A stretch of 64,000 nt of DNA from Mycolicibacterium cosmeticum. GTDB lineage: Bacteria; Actinomycetota; Actinomycetes; Mycobacteriales; Mycobacteriaceae. The first letter of the stretch is position 1, and every line of letters begins with the position of its first letter. The stretch is from the NCBI RefSeq assembly GCF_000613185.1, contig NZ_CCBB010000003.1, forward strand, positions 806,001 through 870,000, in the 5' to 3' direction. The position numbers and the translations under genes are program-made. Under the pieces are notes generated by a model. The model was given only the letters and a program-made list of their open reading frames with translations, was not told the origin of the DNA and did no database searches. Shown here in pieces: positions 36,459 through 44,350 of this stretch.

Positions 36459-36492
36459 CGGCTCATCTGCTCGGCCACGCCACCTACCGACG

Positions 36493-36807
36493 TCACAGCG
36501 TGTCCGGACACAGATTGTGTTGTGCGGCGCGCACCAGCATGCGACCGATGGTGGCGTCGGCAGGATTCACCTGTGCGATCAAATCGTCGGCCGATTGCCC
36601 CAGATGCATCCGATTGCAGGCCATATAACCCTGCGCCACCACGGCGGCGTCGGGCATTTGTTGGCCTGCGAAGAACAGACCCGGGAAGTTGTTGGCCCGG
36701 AGTTCGTTCAGGAATGACTGATCGTCCGCGTGGGCCCGCGGTGTGCCGACGAAGCCCCCGGCAAGCACTGCAGCGACCCCGATTCCCACGACGAGCTGTT
36801 TTCGCAT
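36493..36807 (-). CDS. DUF732-family secreted protein
   Basis: A 104-residue product from the ATG at 36807. A signal peptide (MRKQLVVGIGVAAVLAGGFVG, cleavage after about AHA at 31) precedes a DUF732 domain: helical, with DDQSFLNELRANNFPG, then two Cys (one in YMACNRM, one in HNLCPDTL) that probably form a disulphide. These small exported proteins are abundant in mycobacteria and have no known function. It is divergent from the cupin gene. Confidence 0.8.
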   Translation of the reverse strand: MRKQLVVGIGVAAVLAGGFVGTPRAHADDQSFLNELRANNFPGLFFAGQQMPDAAVVAQGYMACNRMHLGQSADDLIAQVNPADATIGRMLVRAAQHNLCPDTL

Positions 36808-36928
36808 GTTCCCCCCAAATCTCCCCGCCGCGGTGCTGCCCCCGGCACCTGGTGATGTGTGTTCAACACTAGGGGTCTGCGAGCAGTGCGCGGAGCGGAA
36901 TTCCACCGGCGTGATGTGTACTGGCGAC

Positions 36929-37321
36929 ATGGATCTTGCCCCCGACGCGCAGCCGTTGGTGCTCGACGAGAACGAGCGTCAGATCACGAGCTGGAACGAT
37001 CACCGCGGTCGCCTCACGTTTCGCACCCTCTTCTCGGCCGACTCAACGCCGACCGCGCGCATGGTCACCGGGGTTGCCGACATTCCCGTGGACGGATACC
37101 TGGCCCTTCATCGCCACGAGCAGGCGGAGACCTATTACGTGTTGTCGGGCGAAGGCGTCGTCACGCTCGACGGCACCGACCACCGGGTGAGCCCGGGCTG
37201 CAATGTCTTCATCCCCGGCTTCGGTGAACACGGCATCAGAAACACCGGCACCGACACGTTGCGGTTCTTCTATGTCCTGGCCGCCGACGCCTTCACCGAC
37301 ATCGAGTACGTCTTCTCCTGA
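36929..37321 (+). CDS. Single-domain cupin protein
   Basis: The 130-residue protein is a small beta-barrel cupin. Motif 1 reads LHRHEQAETYYVLSGEG with His-x-His and Glu metal ligands. Motif 2 is PGCNVFIPGFGEHGIRN with the distal His. These are typical of manganese or iron cupins acting as isomerases, dioxygenases or epimerase-like enzymes. The ATG at 36929 is favoured; the one at 36914 is also in frame. A terminator follows 12 nt after the stop. The substrate is unknown. Confidence 0.8.
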   Translation: MDLAPDAQPLVLDENERQITSWNDHRGRLTFRTLFSADSTPTARMVTGVADIPVDGYLALHRHEQAETYYVLSGEGVVTLDGTDHRVSPGCNVFIPGFGEHGIRNTGTDTLRFFYVLAADAFTDIEYVFS

Positions 37322-37332
37322 CTTGTTCCCCG

Positions 37333-37362
37333 AAGGCGATATCACCGGCGATATCGCCTTTT
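37333..37362 (+). terminator. Intrinsic terminator after the cupin gene
   Basis: AAGGCGATATC (37333-37343) and GATATCGCCTT (37350-37360) form a perfect 11-bp stem around ACCGGC and run into TTTT. It lies just downstream of the cupin stop. Confidence 0.85.
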
Positions 37363-37390
37363 GGAAACGACTGTGCGGACTCCCTGGGCT

Positions 37391-37435
37391 TCAGAACGCC
37401 CGGTCGACGAAACCGTTGGTGGCGGTATCCGATCA
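37391..37435 (-). pseudogene. Relic of a small secreted-protein C-terminus, in frame behind the esterase stop
   Basis: Directly after the esterase TGA (37435-37433) the same frame continues for 13 codons ending TATNGFVDRAF and then TGA. The 54-residue secreted protein at 38806-38970 ends NTTNGFVDQAF. The DNA of the two tails matches at about 27 of 31 positions. The best explanation is a relic of a duplicated small gene, with the esterase inserted or its end fused between the copies. Stop read-through into it is conceivable but unsupported. Confidence 0.6.
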
Positions 37436-38743
37436 CCCGATGGTCAGCGGCGTCGTTCCCAGCGCGGCGACACCGTCACGGGCGAAGGCGCTCCACAGCG
37501 CCCGCATCCGGCGGCCCACCGTGGCGTTGATCGGGTGCGGGTCGGGGCCGAGCATCGGCGCGTCCGCCCAGGCCTCCGGTGACCCCAGCAGCAGGGGGAG
37601 TTCGATGCAATGGCAGGCGCCCAGCGGCGCCCGCGGGGGAGCCCAGTCGACACGGAAGGTCGCCGAACGTCCGCCCGCACGAGCCCAGGTGTCGGCGAAT
37701 TCGATTGCGGGCCCGCCGAACAGGCGCTTGGTCAGATTGCGCCCGATCGCCGCCGCGAGCAGGGTGCCCGGCGGGCCGAGCCGTTGCAGGCGGTGGCCCC
37801 GCGGGTCCATCGCGACGAAGGGCCGCCCGTCGGCACGGGTGTAACCCACCAGGACGTCGACCCGGGACGCCGCGTCGGCGATCCGCGCCGGGATCTCCTC
37901 GGCCGACGGCAGCGGTGCCATCCCGACAAGAGGTGCGAACGGCATCAACCCCAGCCGGCCGAACCGCTGGGCGGCTCGCGCCGCGGCGATCTGCGCGTCG
38001 AGTAGCTGCGCGACGTCGGCTTCGCGTGCCGGCACCCCGCCCAGCGACGTCATCGCGGCGTCGCGCATGGCAGCCGTCAGCTCCGACCGGTCGCCCCGCA
38101 GGCCCAGCGGGGCGCTGTGCAGGATGGCCCGGGTGAACAGGCCCGCGGACTCCTCACACAACATCAACGCCATCACCGAATCGCCGCCCGCGGACTGCCC
38201 GAAGATCGTCACCCGGGCCGGATCCCCGCCGAAGGCGGCGATGTTGTCCCGCACCCAGCGCAGCGCACACAGCTGATCACGCAGGCCCATGTTCTCGGTC
38301 CGCGGATCGTGCAGGTTCAGATACCCGAAGACGCCCAGCCGGTAGGTGGCCGTGACCACCACGACCTGTCCCTCGGCGGCCAGGGCATGCGGATCGTATT
38401 TCGCCGACTCGCCGCCGCCGGACACGTAGGCCCCGCCGTGGAACCACACCATCACCGGCAGCCGGTCTGCACCGGTCGGTGCGGTGACACTGAGCACCTG
38501 GCATTGCTCACTCATCCGCAGGCCGTCGATCACCGCGCCGGTGGCGAACTCCAGCCGGGACGGCAACTGGGGGCAGGCCGGCCCGCGTACGGTCGCGTCG
38601 ATCAGCCCCGCGCCGGTCGGCACCGGCTCCGGGGCGCCGAACCGTTCGGCGCTCGCGTACCGGATGCCGCGGGCCACGGTCACGTCGTCGCCCTCGGCGA
38701 CCAGCACCGAGGCGCCGCCGTTGTCGATGCGTCGGGTCCGCAC
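37433..38743 (-). CDS. Type B carboxylesterase / lipase
   Basis: A 436-residue carboxylesterase with the oxyanion-hole motif WFHGGAYVSGGG, the nucleophile elbow FGQSAGGDS, TATYRLGVFGYLN and a His in GACHCIELPLLLG that completes the triad. It is shorter than typical type B esterases (about 500) in the C-terminal region but has all key motifs. No signal peptide is visible, so it is probably cytosolic. The flanking duplicated tail (37391-37421 and 38806-38836) shows the region has been rearranged. Confidence 0.88.
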   Translation of the reverse strand: MRTRRIDNGGASVLVAEGDDVTVARGIRYASAERFGAPEPVPTGAGLIDATVRGPACPQLPSRLEFATGAVIDGLRMSEQCQVLSVTAPTGADRLPVMVWFHGGAYVSGGGESAKYDPHALAAEGQVVVVTATYRLGVFGYLNLHDPRTENMGLRDQLCALRWVRDNIAAFGGDPARVTIFGQSAGGDSVMALMLCEESAGLFTRAILHSAPLGLRGDRSELTAAMRDAAMTSLGGVPAREADVAQLLDAQIAAARAAQRFGRLGLMPFAPLVGMAPLPSAEEIPARIADAASRVDVLVGYTRADGRPFVAMDPRGHRLQRLGPPGTLLAAAIGRNLTKRLFGGPAIEFADTWARAGGRSATFRVDWAPPRAPLGACHCIELPLLLGSPEAWADAPMLGPDPHPINATVGRRMRALWSAFARDGVAALGTTPLTIG

Positions 38744-38756
38744 GCGATCACCCTAC

Positions 38757-38790
38757 GAAAAACACCCCCGGCGTGGCGGGCCGGGGGTGT
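38757..38790 (-). terminator. Intrinsic terminator of the 54-residue secreted-protein gene
   Basis: ACACCCCCGG (38762-38771) and CCGGGGGTGT (38781-38790) form a 10-bp stem (extended by one pair inward). Reading on the minus strand it is followed by TTTTT. It lies 16 nt past the stop codon at 38806 and separates that gene from the esterase start at 38743. Confidence 0.88.
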
Positions 38791-38805
38791 GTCTCGATGC
38801 GGCGG

Positions 38806-38970
38806 TCAGAAGGCCTGGTCGACGAAGCCGTTGGTGGTGTTCACCTCGTCCTGGTTGTCGACGCTGTAGTGCGGACCGGTGGGGGTGGCGGCTTCCGCCG
38901 GGCCGGCCAGGCCCAGGACGGCGGCGGTCATGCCGGTGGCGATCAGGGTGGCGAATCCGAACTTCTTCAT
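38806..38970 (-). CDS. Small secreted protein, 54 residues
   Basis: Starting from the ATG at 38970 the product has a signal peptide (MKKFGFATLIATGMTAAVLG, then AGPAEAA with cleavage after about residue 28). The mature peptide is only 26 residues and ends NTTNGFVDQAF. A putative ribosome site GGAAG lies upstream, and a strong terminator follows the stop, so it is an independent transcription unit. I recall similar short exported proteins in mycobacteria, but no function. A paralogous C-terminal relic lies downstream of the esterase. Confidence 0.75.
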   Translation of the reverse strand: MKKFGFATLIATGMTAAVLGLAGPAEAATPTGPHYSVDNQDEVNTTNGFVDQAF

Positions 38971-39077
38971 GGTGATCATCTTCCTCTGTCGGCGTTACTC
39001 CGTTGATGGTTGAAACCTGGTGCGGTGCAATATCATTCCGGCTGGCAGGATGTTTCCCGTGGTTGGCAGGAACGGGG

Positions 39078-39287
39078 TCAGGGCTGCTGCCAGAACAGGA
39101 ACCCGTAGGGATCCGGCTGCGAGACCGGTTCGCTGAAGTTGGCGCTGTAGTCACCGGTGCCGGCGCAGGTGGTGCCGGGGCGATCGCACACCGGCGAGGG
39201 CGCCGCGGCGGCGACGGGAGCCAGTCCGATACCCACCGCGGCGGCGGCCACGGCGATGCCAGATGCTCGAAAAACATTGACTTTCAT
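39078..39287 (-). CDS. Small secreted protein, 69 residues
   Basis: From the ATG at 39287 the product has a signal peptide (MKVNVFRASGIAVAAAAVGI, cleavage near AAAA at about 30). The mature peptide of about 40 residues has two Cys (CDRPGTTC) that could form a tight disulphide loop, and ends DPYGFLFWQQP with several aromatic residues. It lies in the same orientation as the 54-residue secreted gene and divergent from cutinase. No family is recognised. Confidence 0.65.
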   Translation of the reverse strand: MKVNVFRASGIAVAAAAVGIGLAPVAAAAPSPVCDRPGTTCAGTGDYSANFSEPVSQPDPYGFLFWQQP

Positions 39288-39482
39288 GACGTTTCCTTCG
39301 TGGTGGTCGATGATGTGACCATCGTCGACCCGACCGGGTGCCGGGGGCATCCTGGCTGGCCGCCGTCTGCACTACCGGGTAGCAGGTATTCACAGCTTGT
39401 TGCCAGCTGCGATGCGTACCCCACCCCGGGCACGGGACGCTTGGCCCACATTGCCGCAGCGCCACCACTGAGAGGTCTCACC

Positions 39483-40196
39483 ATGAAACTCACCACCGGA
39501 TCCACGCTCGTCGCGGCCGGCCTGTCCGTCACGGCCCTACTGGGGCCGCAGGCAACCGCGGCCGCCGCACCCGCGTGCCCGGACGTGCAGGTGGTCTTCG
39601 CCCGCGGCACATTCGAGGCGCCGGGCGTCGGCGCCACCGGCCAGGCCTTCGTCGACGCGCTCACCGCCCGGTTGCCCGGCGAATCGGTGAGCCCCTACGC
39701 CGTCAACTACCCGGCATCACTGGATTTCGCCGAGGCCGCGCAGGGCGTCGCCGACGCCGCCAACACCATCGAGTCCACGGCCGCCGGCTGCCCGAATACC
39801 AAGATCGTGCTCGGCGGCTACTCCCAGGGCGCCGCGGTCGCCGCCTACACCACAGCCGACAGCGTGCCGGCCGGATTCGTGCTGCCGGCCGGCCTTTCCG
39901 GTCCCATGCCGGCGTCGGTGGCCCCGCACGTCGCCGCTGTCGTGTTGTTCGGCACTCCCTCGCCCCTGTTCCTCGGCCTGGCGGACCGCCAGGCACCGCC
40001 CATCGAGATCGGCGGTCGGTACCAGGCCAAGACGCTCGAGCTGTGCGCGCCCGGTGACCCGGTGTGCTCACCGGGCATCAGCCTGGACCGGGCCGCGCAC
40101 AGCGCCTACAAGGACAACGGAATGGCGGACCAGGCAGCGGATTTCGTGGTCCGGCAGCTCGGGGCGCCGGCACCGGCTGCTCAGCAGGCCGTATGA
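39483..40196 (+). CDS. Secreted cutinase-like esterase
   Basis: A 237-residue exported serine esterase of the cutinase family (Culp proteins). It has a signal peptide (MKLTTGSTLVAAGLSVTALL, cleavage after about 31), Cys in ACPDVQVVFARGTFE, the nucleophile motif GGYSQGAAV, CAPGDPVCSPG with the catalytic Asp and a disulphide, and the His in LDRAAHSAY. These enzymes cleave lipid or wax esters outside the cell. I chose the ATG at 39483, where the signal peptide begins. It faces the pepD gene across a strong shared hairpin. Confidence 0.93.
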   Translation: MKLTTGSTLVAAGLSVTALLGPQATAAAAPACPDVQVVFARGTFEAPGVGATGQAFVDALTARLPGESVSPYAVNYPASLDFAEAAQGVADAANTIESTAAGCPNTKIVLGGYSQGAAVAAYTTADSVPAGFVLPAGLSGPMPASVAPHVAAVVLFGTPSPLFLGLADRQAPPIEIGGRYQAKTLELCAPGDPVCSPGISLDRAAHSAYKDNGMADQAADFVVRQLGAPAPAAQQAV

Positions 40197-40201
40197 CGAA
40201 A

Positions 40202-40243
40202 ACGGCCGCCGCAATGAGGGGGAGGGGGCATTGCGGCGGCCGT
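40202..40243. terminator. Bidirectional hairpin between cutinase and pepD
   Basis: ACGGCCGCCGCAATG (40202-40216) and CATTGCGGCGGCCGT (40229-40243) pair perfectly over 15 bp around a G-rich 12-nt loop. On the minus strand it is followed by TTTT, so it best terminates pepD; on the plus strand it closes the cutinase transcript without a T run. Confidence 0.85.
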
Positions 40244-40265
40244 CGGTCGGTGGGTCAGCTGGTGC

Positions 40266-41579
40266 TCACGCCTTTCCGAGCGTCACCTGGGCGGTCTGGG
40301 ACGCGCCCGAGGGATCCAGGTAGGTCAGCGCGACGCTGTCCCCGGGCGCCTTCGAACGCACCGCCGCGACCAGCGCCTCGGGTCCGTCGATGACCTGATC
40401 GTTGACCTTGGTGATCACCGCCCCGTCCGGGATGCCTGCCGCCGCGGCCGGGCCACCGTCGGCCACCCCGGCGATGGCGGCCCCGCTGGCGGCCGTCGGG
40501 TTGGCGCTGAGCTGCACGCCGAGCGAGCCGTGGCCGGCCGTGCCGGTGGACACCAATTCGTCGGCGATGCGCTTGGCCTGATCCGACGGGATGGCGAAGC
40601 CCAGCCCGATCGAACCGCTCTCGCCGCCACCGCCGCCCGGACTGCCCTGTCCGGCACCCAGCGTGGCGATCGCCGAGTTGATCCCGATCAGTTCACCTTT
40701 CATGTTCACCAGTGCGCCGCCGGAGTTGCCCGGGTTGATCGCCGCATCGGTCTGGATGGCGTCGAGCACCGAGGCCTGGCCGCCGGCGGCGTCACCGGCG
40801 GCCACCGGCCGGTTCAGCGCGCTGACGATGCCGGTGGTGACCGTGCCCTGCAGGCCCAGCGGTGACCCGATGGCCACCACCTGCTCGCCGACCTTGACGT
40901 CCTTGGACGAGCCGATGGCGATCGGGGTCAGACCGGAGACACCTTCGGCCTTCACGACCGCGAGGTCACCGGTGGGGTCGGTGCCGACCACACTGAACGG
41001 CACCGACCGGCCGTCGGAGAACGTCACGGTCCTGGTCACGCCGGCGCCGTTGCCCATCGCTGCCGGTTGGGCACCGTCGGACCCCTCCGAACCGGCCGAC
41101 GCAACGTGATTGTTGGTCAGGATCAGGCCGTCGGGGCTCAGCACCACACCGGAACCCTCGGCCTCACCCTGGCCCATCTCGATCCGCAGTTTCACCACAC
41201 TGGGCATCACCTTGGCCGCCACCTGCTCGACCGAACCGGTGGGCGCGTTGGCGGCCGGCTTCGACGCCGGCGCCTGGGCTCCGGCGGTCGGCGCGGCGAC
41301 CGCGTGCGGGACGGTGGCGCTCTGCGGATGGGCCATCCACGCCGCGGTGGCACCGATCCCACCGCCGGCCACCGCCACGGCGAGGGCGCCGGCCGCGAGC
41401 AGCGCCACCCGCGGGCGCTTTGCGCCCGCCGGTGCCGGATTGGCATGGGGGACAGGCTGGTAGAACGGCGGCACCGGTTGCTGGGTGGCGTACCGCCAGT
41501 CCTGGACGCGCGGAATCGGCTGGGTCAGGGGAGCATTCGGGTCGTGAGGCTGAAAGGGTTGTTGCTCAGGGTTTGTCAT
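40266..41579 (-). CDS. pepD: HtrA-family serine protease with PDZ domain (PepD-like)
   Basis: A 437-residue envelope protease. A Pro-rich cytosolic N-terminus (about 1-55) precedes one membrane helix (VALLAAGALAVAVAGGGIGA). Then come the trypsin-like domain with His in LTNNHVAS, Asp in DPTGDLAVVK and Ser in NPGNSGGALVN, and a C-terminal PDZ domain (GSLGVQLSANP onward). This layout matches PepD (Rv0983), a stress protease that degrades misfolded proteins. I chose the ATG at 41579. Directly repeated ACTGAGA elements upstream may be a response-regulator site. In M. tuberculosis pepD sits with mprAB, which are not adjacent here. Confidence 0.9.
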   Translation of the reverse strand: MTNPEQQPFQPHDPNAPLTQPIPRVQDWRYATQQPVPPFYQPVPHANPAPAGAKRPRVALLAAGALAVAVAGGGIGATAAWMAHPQSATVPHAVAAPTAGAQAPASKPAANAPTGSVEQVAAKVMPSVVKLRIEMGQGEAEGSGVVLSPDGLILTNNHVASAGSEGSDGAQPAAMGNGAGVTRTVTFSDGRSVPFSVVGTDPTGDLAVVKAEGVSGLTPIAIGSSKDVKVGEQVVAIGSPLGLQGTVTTGIVSALNRPVAAGDAAGGQASVLDAIQTDAAINPGNSGGALVNMKGELIGINSAIATLGAGQGSPGGGGGESGSIGLGFAIPSDQAKRIADELVSTGTAGHGSLGVQLSANPTAASGAAIAGVADGGPAAAAGIPDGAVITKVNDQVIDGPEALVAAVRSKAPGDSVALTYLDPSGASQTAQVTLGKA

Positions 41580-41648
41580 CGTGGTGTGTGCATCACTTTC
41601 TTCGATCATCAAAGAGCACAGTTGCTTAACCACCATCTTCCGGCGGTG

Positions 41649-41666
41649 ACTGAGACGGAACTGAGA
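41649..41666 (-). promoter_or_regulatory. Direct repeat upstream of pepD, candidate response-regulator site
   Basis: On the minus strand TCTCAGT occurs twice with an 11-bp period (one helical turn), about 75 nt before the pepD start. OmpR-type regulators bind such repeats, and MprA controls pepD in M. tuberculosis through repeated CTCAG-type sites as I recall. The match is suggestive only. Confidence 0.4.
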
Positions 41667-41802
41667 GTTTGCCCAGGCCATTCCGAGATTTCGGACCCAG
41701 TCCGGTAACACGGGGGGCCGCGGCGTCGTCGACGTCACAGCATCGACATCACCGCGGGGCGGACTTGACCTCAAGCCTCGTTGAGGTCGGACACTGGCGG
41801 GC

Positions 41803-42201
41803 ATGACCATCGAGGTTGCCCAGATCCGCGTCGCCCGGCCCACCGATCGGCTGGCGGAGGTGCAGCGCTTCTACGCCGAACACCTCGGTTTGCCCGTCAT
41901 CTACCGGTTCGAGGACCACGACGGCTACACGGGCGTGATGCTGGGTCTACCCGGTACCGAGTATCACCTGGAATTCACCACGCATGTCGACGGAAGTCCT
42001 TGTCCGGCACCCACGCTGGACAACCTGCTGGTGCTGTACTTCCACGGCGAGGCCGCGATGTACGACGTGGTCGAGCGCCTCGCGGCCGCCGGGCATGAGC
42101 CGGTCGAACCGGAGAACCCGTATTGGACCAAGGTGGGCGCGTTGACCTTCGAGGATCCCGACCGGTGGCGCGTGGTGCTGGTGCCGCGCCGGGTGTTCTG
42201 A
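41803..42201 (+). CDS. VOC-family (glyoxalase/bleomycin-resistance fold) protein
   Basis: The 132-residue protein has paired beta-alpha-beta-beta-beta modules of the VOC fold: an N-terminal IRVARPTDRLAEVQRFYAEHLGLPV, then GTEYHLEFTTH, YFHGEAAMYDVVERLAAAGHEPV and FEDPDRWRVVLVP. Candidate metal ligands are His in YHLEF and the Glu/Asp of FEDPD. Members include glyoxalase I, dioxygenases and antibiotic-binding proteins, and this one cannot be placed more precisely. The 223-nt divergent gap to pepD holds the promoters of both genes. Confidence 0.82.
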   Translation: MTIEVAQIRVARPTDRLAEVQRFYAEHLGLPVIYRFEDHDGYTGVMLGLPGTEYHLEFTTHVDGSPCPAPTLDNLLVLYFHGEAAMYDVVERLAAAGHEPVEPENPYWTKVGALTFEDPDRWRVVLVPRRVF

Positions 42202-42217
42202 TCGGCGCGGCAACCCG

Positions 42218-42661
42218 CTAGCGCAGCGCGGTGGTGATCCGGACCTCGCCGGTCAGCGTCTGATGGACCGGGCACCGCTCGGCGATGTCCATCAGCTTCT
42301 GGCGCTGATCGTCGTCGAGGTCACCGATCAGTTCCAGCTCCCGATCGATGTGGCTGATCCACCCCTTGGTGGTTTCGCATTCGGCGCAGTCCTTGGCGTG
42401 GATGCGGGAGTGCCGCAGCGTCACCCGGACTCGATCCAGCGGCCAGCCCTTCCGACCGGCGTACATCCGCACCGTCATCGAGGTGCACGACCCCAGCGCC
42501 GCGAGCAGCAGGTCGTAGGGGGTCGGACCCTCGTCGTCGCCGACCGGTTGTGGCTCGTCGGCGGTCAGCCGGTGCGACCCGGCGATGATCTCCTGGGTAT
42601 AGGTCCCCGCGCCGGTCTCCGTGACGATCACGGTGCCTTCGGTCGATGGATCGGTGGGCAT
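42218..42661 (-). CDS. OsmC-family protein (peroxiredoxin-like)
   Basis: The 147-residue OsmC-fold protein has conserved Cys59 in [16 protein letters not shown] and a second Cys in [11 protein letters not shown] near residue 128, the redox pair of Ohr/OsmC peroxidases. An extra CAEC motif in [13 protein letters not shown] is typical of the YhfA/SaOsmC-like branch and might bind metal or join thiol exchange. Reduction of organic or fatty-acid hydroperoxides is likely. It converges on the VOC gene with 16 nt between. Confidence 0.87.
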   Translation of the reverse strand: MPTDPSTEGTVIVTETGAGTYTQEIIAGSHRLTADEPQPVGDDEGPTPYDLLLAALGSCTSMTVRMYAGRKGWPLDRVRVTLRHSRIHAKDCAECETTKGWISHIDRELELIGDLDDDQRQKLMDIAERCPVHQTLTGEVRITTALR

Positions 42662-42730
42662 GGGACCTCCTGGCTACCGGGCGCGTGCGGACGGTCAAGG
42701 ATTACCACCGCGCCGACGGCTGCGGGCGCA

Positions 42731-42765
42731 GAAAGGCCCCGCCCGGCGCGCGGGCGAGGCCTTTC
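42731..42765 (-). terminator. Intrinsic terminator of whiB3
   Basis: GAAAGGCC (42731-42738) pairs with GGCCTTTC (42758-42765). After one mismatch, CGCCCG pairs with CGGGCG inside. The structure ends 13 nt past the whiB3 stop at 42778. The short A/T run on each side allows bidirectional use, but on the plus strand no gene precedes it. Confidence 0.7.
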
Positions 42766-42777
42766 GTCAGTTCGGTT

Positions 42778-43068
42778 TCAGGCGGTGCGGCGGATCCCGC
42801 GCTTGAGCAGCATCTCGCGCTCGGATTCGCTCAAGCCGCCCCAGATGCCGTAGGGCTCACCGACGGCGAGGGCGTGCGTACGGCATTGGGTGATCACCGG
42901 GCAGCTGCGGCACATTTCCTTGGCGCGCATCTCACGCTGCGCGCGGGCCCGGCCGCGCTCGCCGTCGGGATGGAAAAAGACCGAAGAATCGACACCTCGG
43001 CAAAGACCTTGCATTTGCCAATCCCAAATATCGGCATTTGGTCCGGGAAGTTGCTGCGGCTGTGGCAT
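42778..43068 (-). CDS. whiB3: Redox-sensing regulator WhiB3
   Basis: A 96-residue WhiB protein that binds a 4Fe-4S cluster through Cys23, Cys53, Cys56 and Cys62 (CPVITQC pattern), followed by the G[I/V]WGG turn (YGIWGGLSESER) and a basic C-terminus GIRRTA. WhiB3 binds SigA and adjusts lipid and redox metabolism. The start MPQPQQLPGPNADIW matches Rv3416, so I use the ATG at 43068. The product is about six residues shorter than Rv3416, with a deletion just before GIRRTA. It is divergent from the Rv3415c-like gene across a 399-nt gap. Confidence 0.96.
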   Translation of the reverse strand: MPQPQQLPGPNADIWDWQMQGLCRGVDSSVFFHPDGERGRARAQREMRAKEMCRSCPVITQCRTHALAVGEPYGIWGGLSESEREMLLKRGIRRTA

Positions 43069-43467
43069 GTGGAAAACCCCTCTCTTCACACCCAATTCGC
43101 GAACGCGTACGAGCGTGATTCGCGGAACCGATCCGAGCACTTGTCGCCGATGACCACTCGTGCACACAACGTAGAAGGGCTACCGAAAAAAGGTCAATAG
43201 GCAGGTCGTGTGCGTAACCACATAGCCGCAGCGTGAGAATTTACATCACGTTCATCATTGCGACCCGCATGCAACGCGAAGAGTGCTCCAGAAACGGCGC
43301 CGGGCCGACACTCATGCGCATTTCCGCAGTTCGCCCAGTTTACTTTTATCCGGTACCGACGGTGCCGTTGATCTATCGGAAACATGGTGACCACCAAGTG
43401 TTAACCAAGGTTGCTTTCGTCACGCCGTCTCGGCGCGTGGCCGGGGCGTTGATACCGTCGCAGTCCG
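43069..43467. other. Long non-coding gap between whiB3 and the Rv3415c-like gene
   Basis: This 399-nt divergent region is noticeably more A/T-rich than its surroundings, especially at 43180-43420, and has no credible coding frame. It must hold the promoters and the whiB3 leader. In M. tuberculosis whiB3 is controlled by PhoP, but I find no convincing PhoP direct repeat. GTGTGCGTAACCACA at 43208-43222 loosely resembles a CRP-type half-palindrome. No other feature is clear. Confidence 0.6.
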
Positions 43468-44259
43468 ATGACGTCTGCGACAACGTGCCTGGCCGAGGCC
43501 GCTTTCGGCCCCCGTCCGGACCTCTGGCCCCTGCCTGCGGCGACCTCACAGCGCGAATCGTGGCTGCGCGCCGTCGCAGAGGGTGGCCAGGGGCGCTACG
43601 CCAGCGCCCTGGCCGACCTCGCCGCCGTCGCGCGGGCCCCGGAGCGCGGGCCGCTGCTGTCTTTGGCCTACAGCACCCGTGCGTCGTTCCTGCGCCAGCT
43701 CGGCGGGCACGACCTCGCCCGCGGCTGGGACGGCCGGGCCTGGGCGGCGGCCGGCCCCGACCGTGAGGCCGGCGCCGATGCGCTCGTCGGCCTGGCCGCC
43801 GATGCCCTGGGGGTGGGACGGTTCGCGCTTTCGGCGGCCTTGCTGCAACGGGCCGATCGGCTGATCGACGGCTCCGGACCGGCCCGGCTGCCCGTGCGCC
43901 TGCAGTGGGTGTCGGCCGAACTGGACATGGCCTGCGGTGCCGGCGCGGCCGCCGTCGGCCATGCCGAACGGGCGATCGAGCTGGCCGAATCGACCGCATC
44001 GGCGCGGCACGCGATCAAATCGGCCGTGGTGCTGGCCGCCGCGTTGTGCAGCGCCGGGCGCCTCCCGGACGCCCGCCGCGTCGCCGACGAGGCGTTCGGC
44101 GAGACCGAACGGCTCGGCCTGATCCCGCTGCGGTGGGCGCTGGCCTGCCTGCTCGCCGATATCGGCAGTACGGTGCATCCGCCCGCGCACGTCGCGGCCG
44201 TTCGGGACGCCGCCGCCGATACAGTGCGACGCAGAGGCGGCGTGTGGACGCGTCGCTGA
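43468..44259 (+). CDS. Conserved TPR-like helical protein (Rv3415c-like)
   Basis: The 263-residue protein is Ala-rich and almost entirely helical, with about six repeating helix pairs (for example GRYASALADLAAVARAP, ALVGLAADALGVGRFAL, AAVGHAERAIELAESTA and GRLPDARRVADEAFGET) that look like degenerate TPR units. It has no signal peptide or membrane segment. Its fixed position between whiB3 and sigD, as for Rv3415c, suggests a role with one of them, possibly as a protein-binding adaptor. The biochemical function is unknown. Confidence 0.75.
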   Translation: MTSATTCLAEAAFGPRPDLWPLPAATSQRESWLRAVAEGGQGRYASALADLAAVARAPERGPLLSLAYSTRASFLRQLGGHDLARGWDGRAWAAAGPDREAGADALVGLAADALGVGRFALSAALLQRADRLIDGSGPARLPVRLQWVSAELDMACGAGAAAVGHAERAIELAESTASARHAIKSAVVLAAALCSAGRLPDARRVADEAFGETERLGLIPLRWALACLLADIGSTVHPPAHVAAVRDAAADTVRRRGGVWTRR

Positions 44260-44350
44260 AGCGGATCGGCACCGCCGGATCGTTAGTGTTTATCTGACGC
44301 ACACCCTGCCTGGATGTGTCCCTTACGTAACGCTGGAGATATCGCCCACG

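Noticed and set aside
43200..43225. CRP-type site between whiB3 and the Rv3415c-like gene
   Set aside because: GTGTGCGTAACCACA matches the consensus only loosely (a C where A is expected), so it is mentioned in the gap entry but not called.
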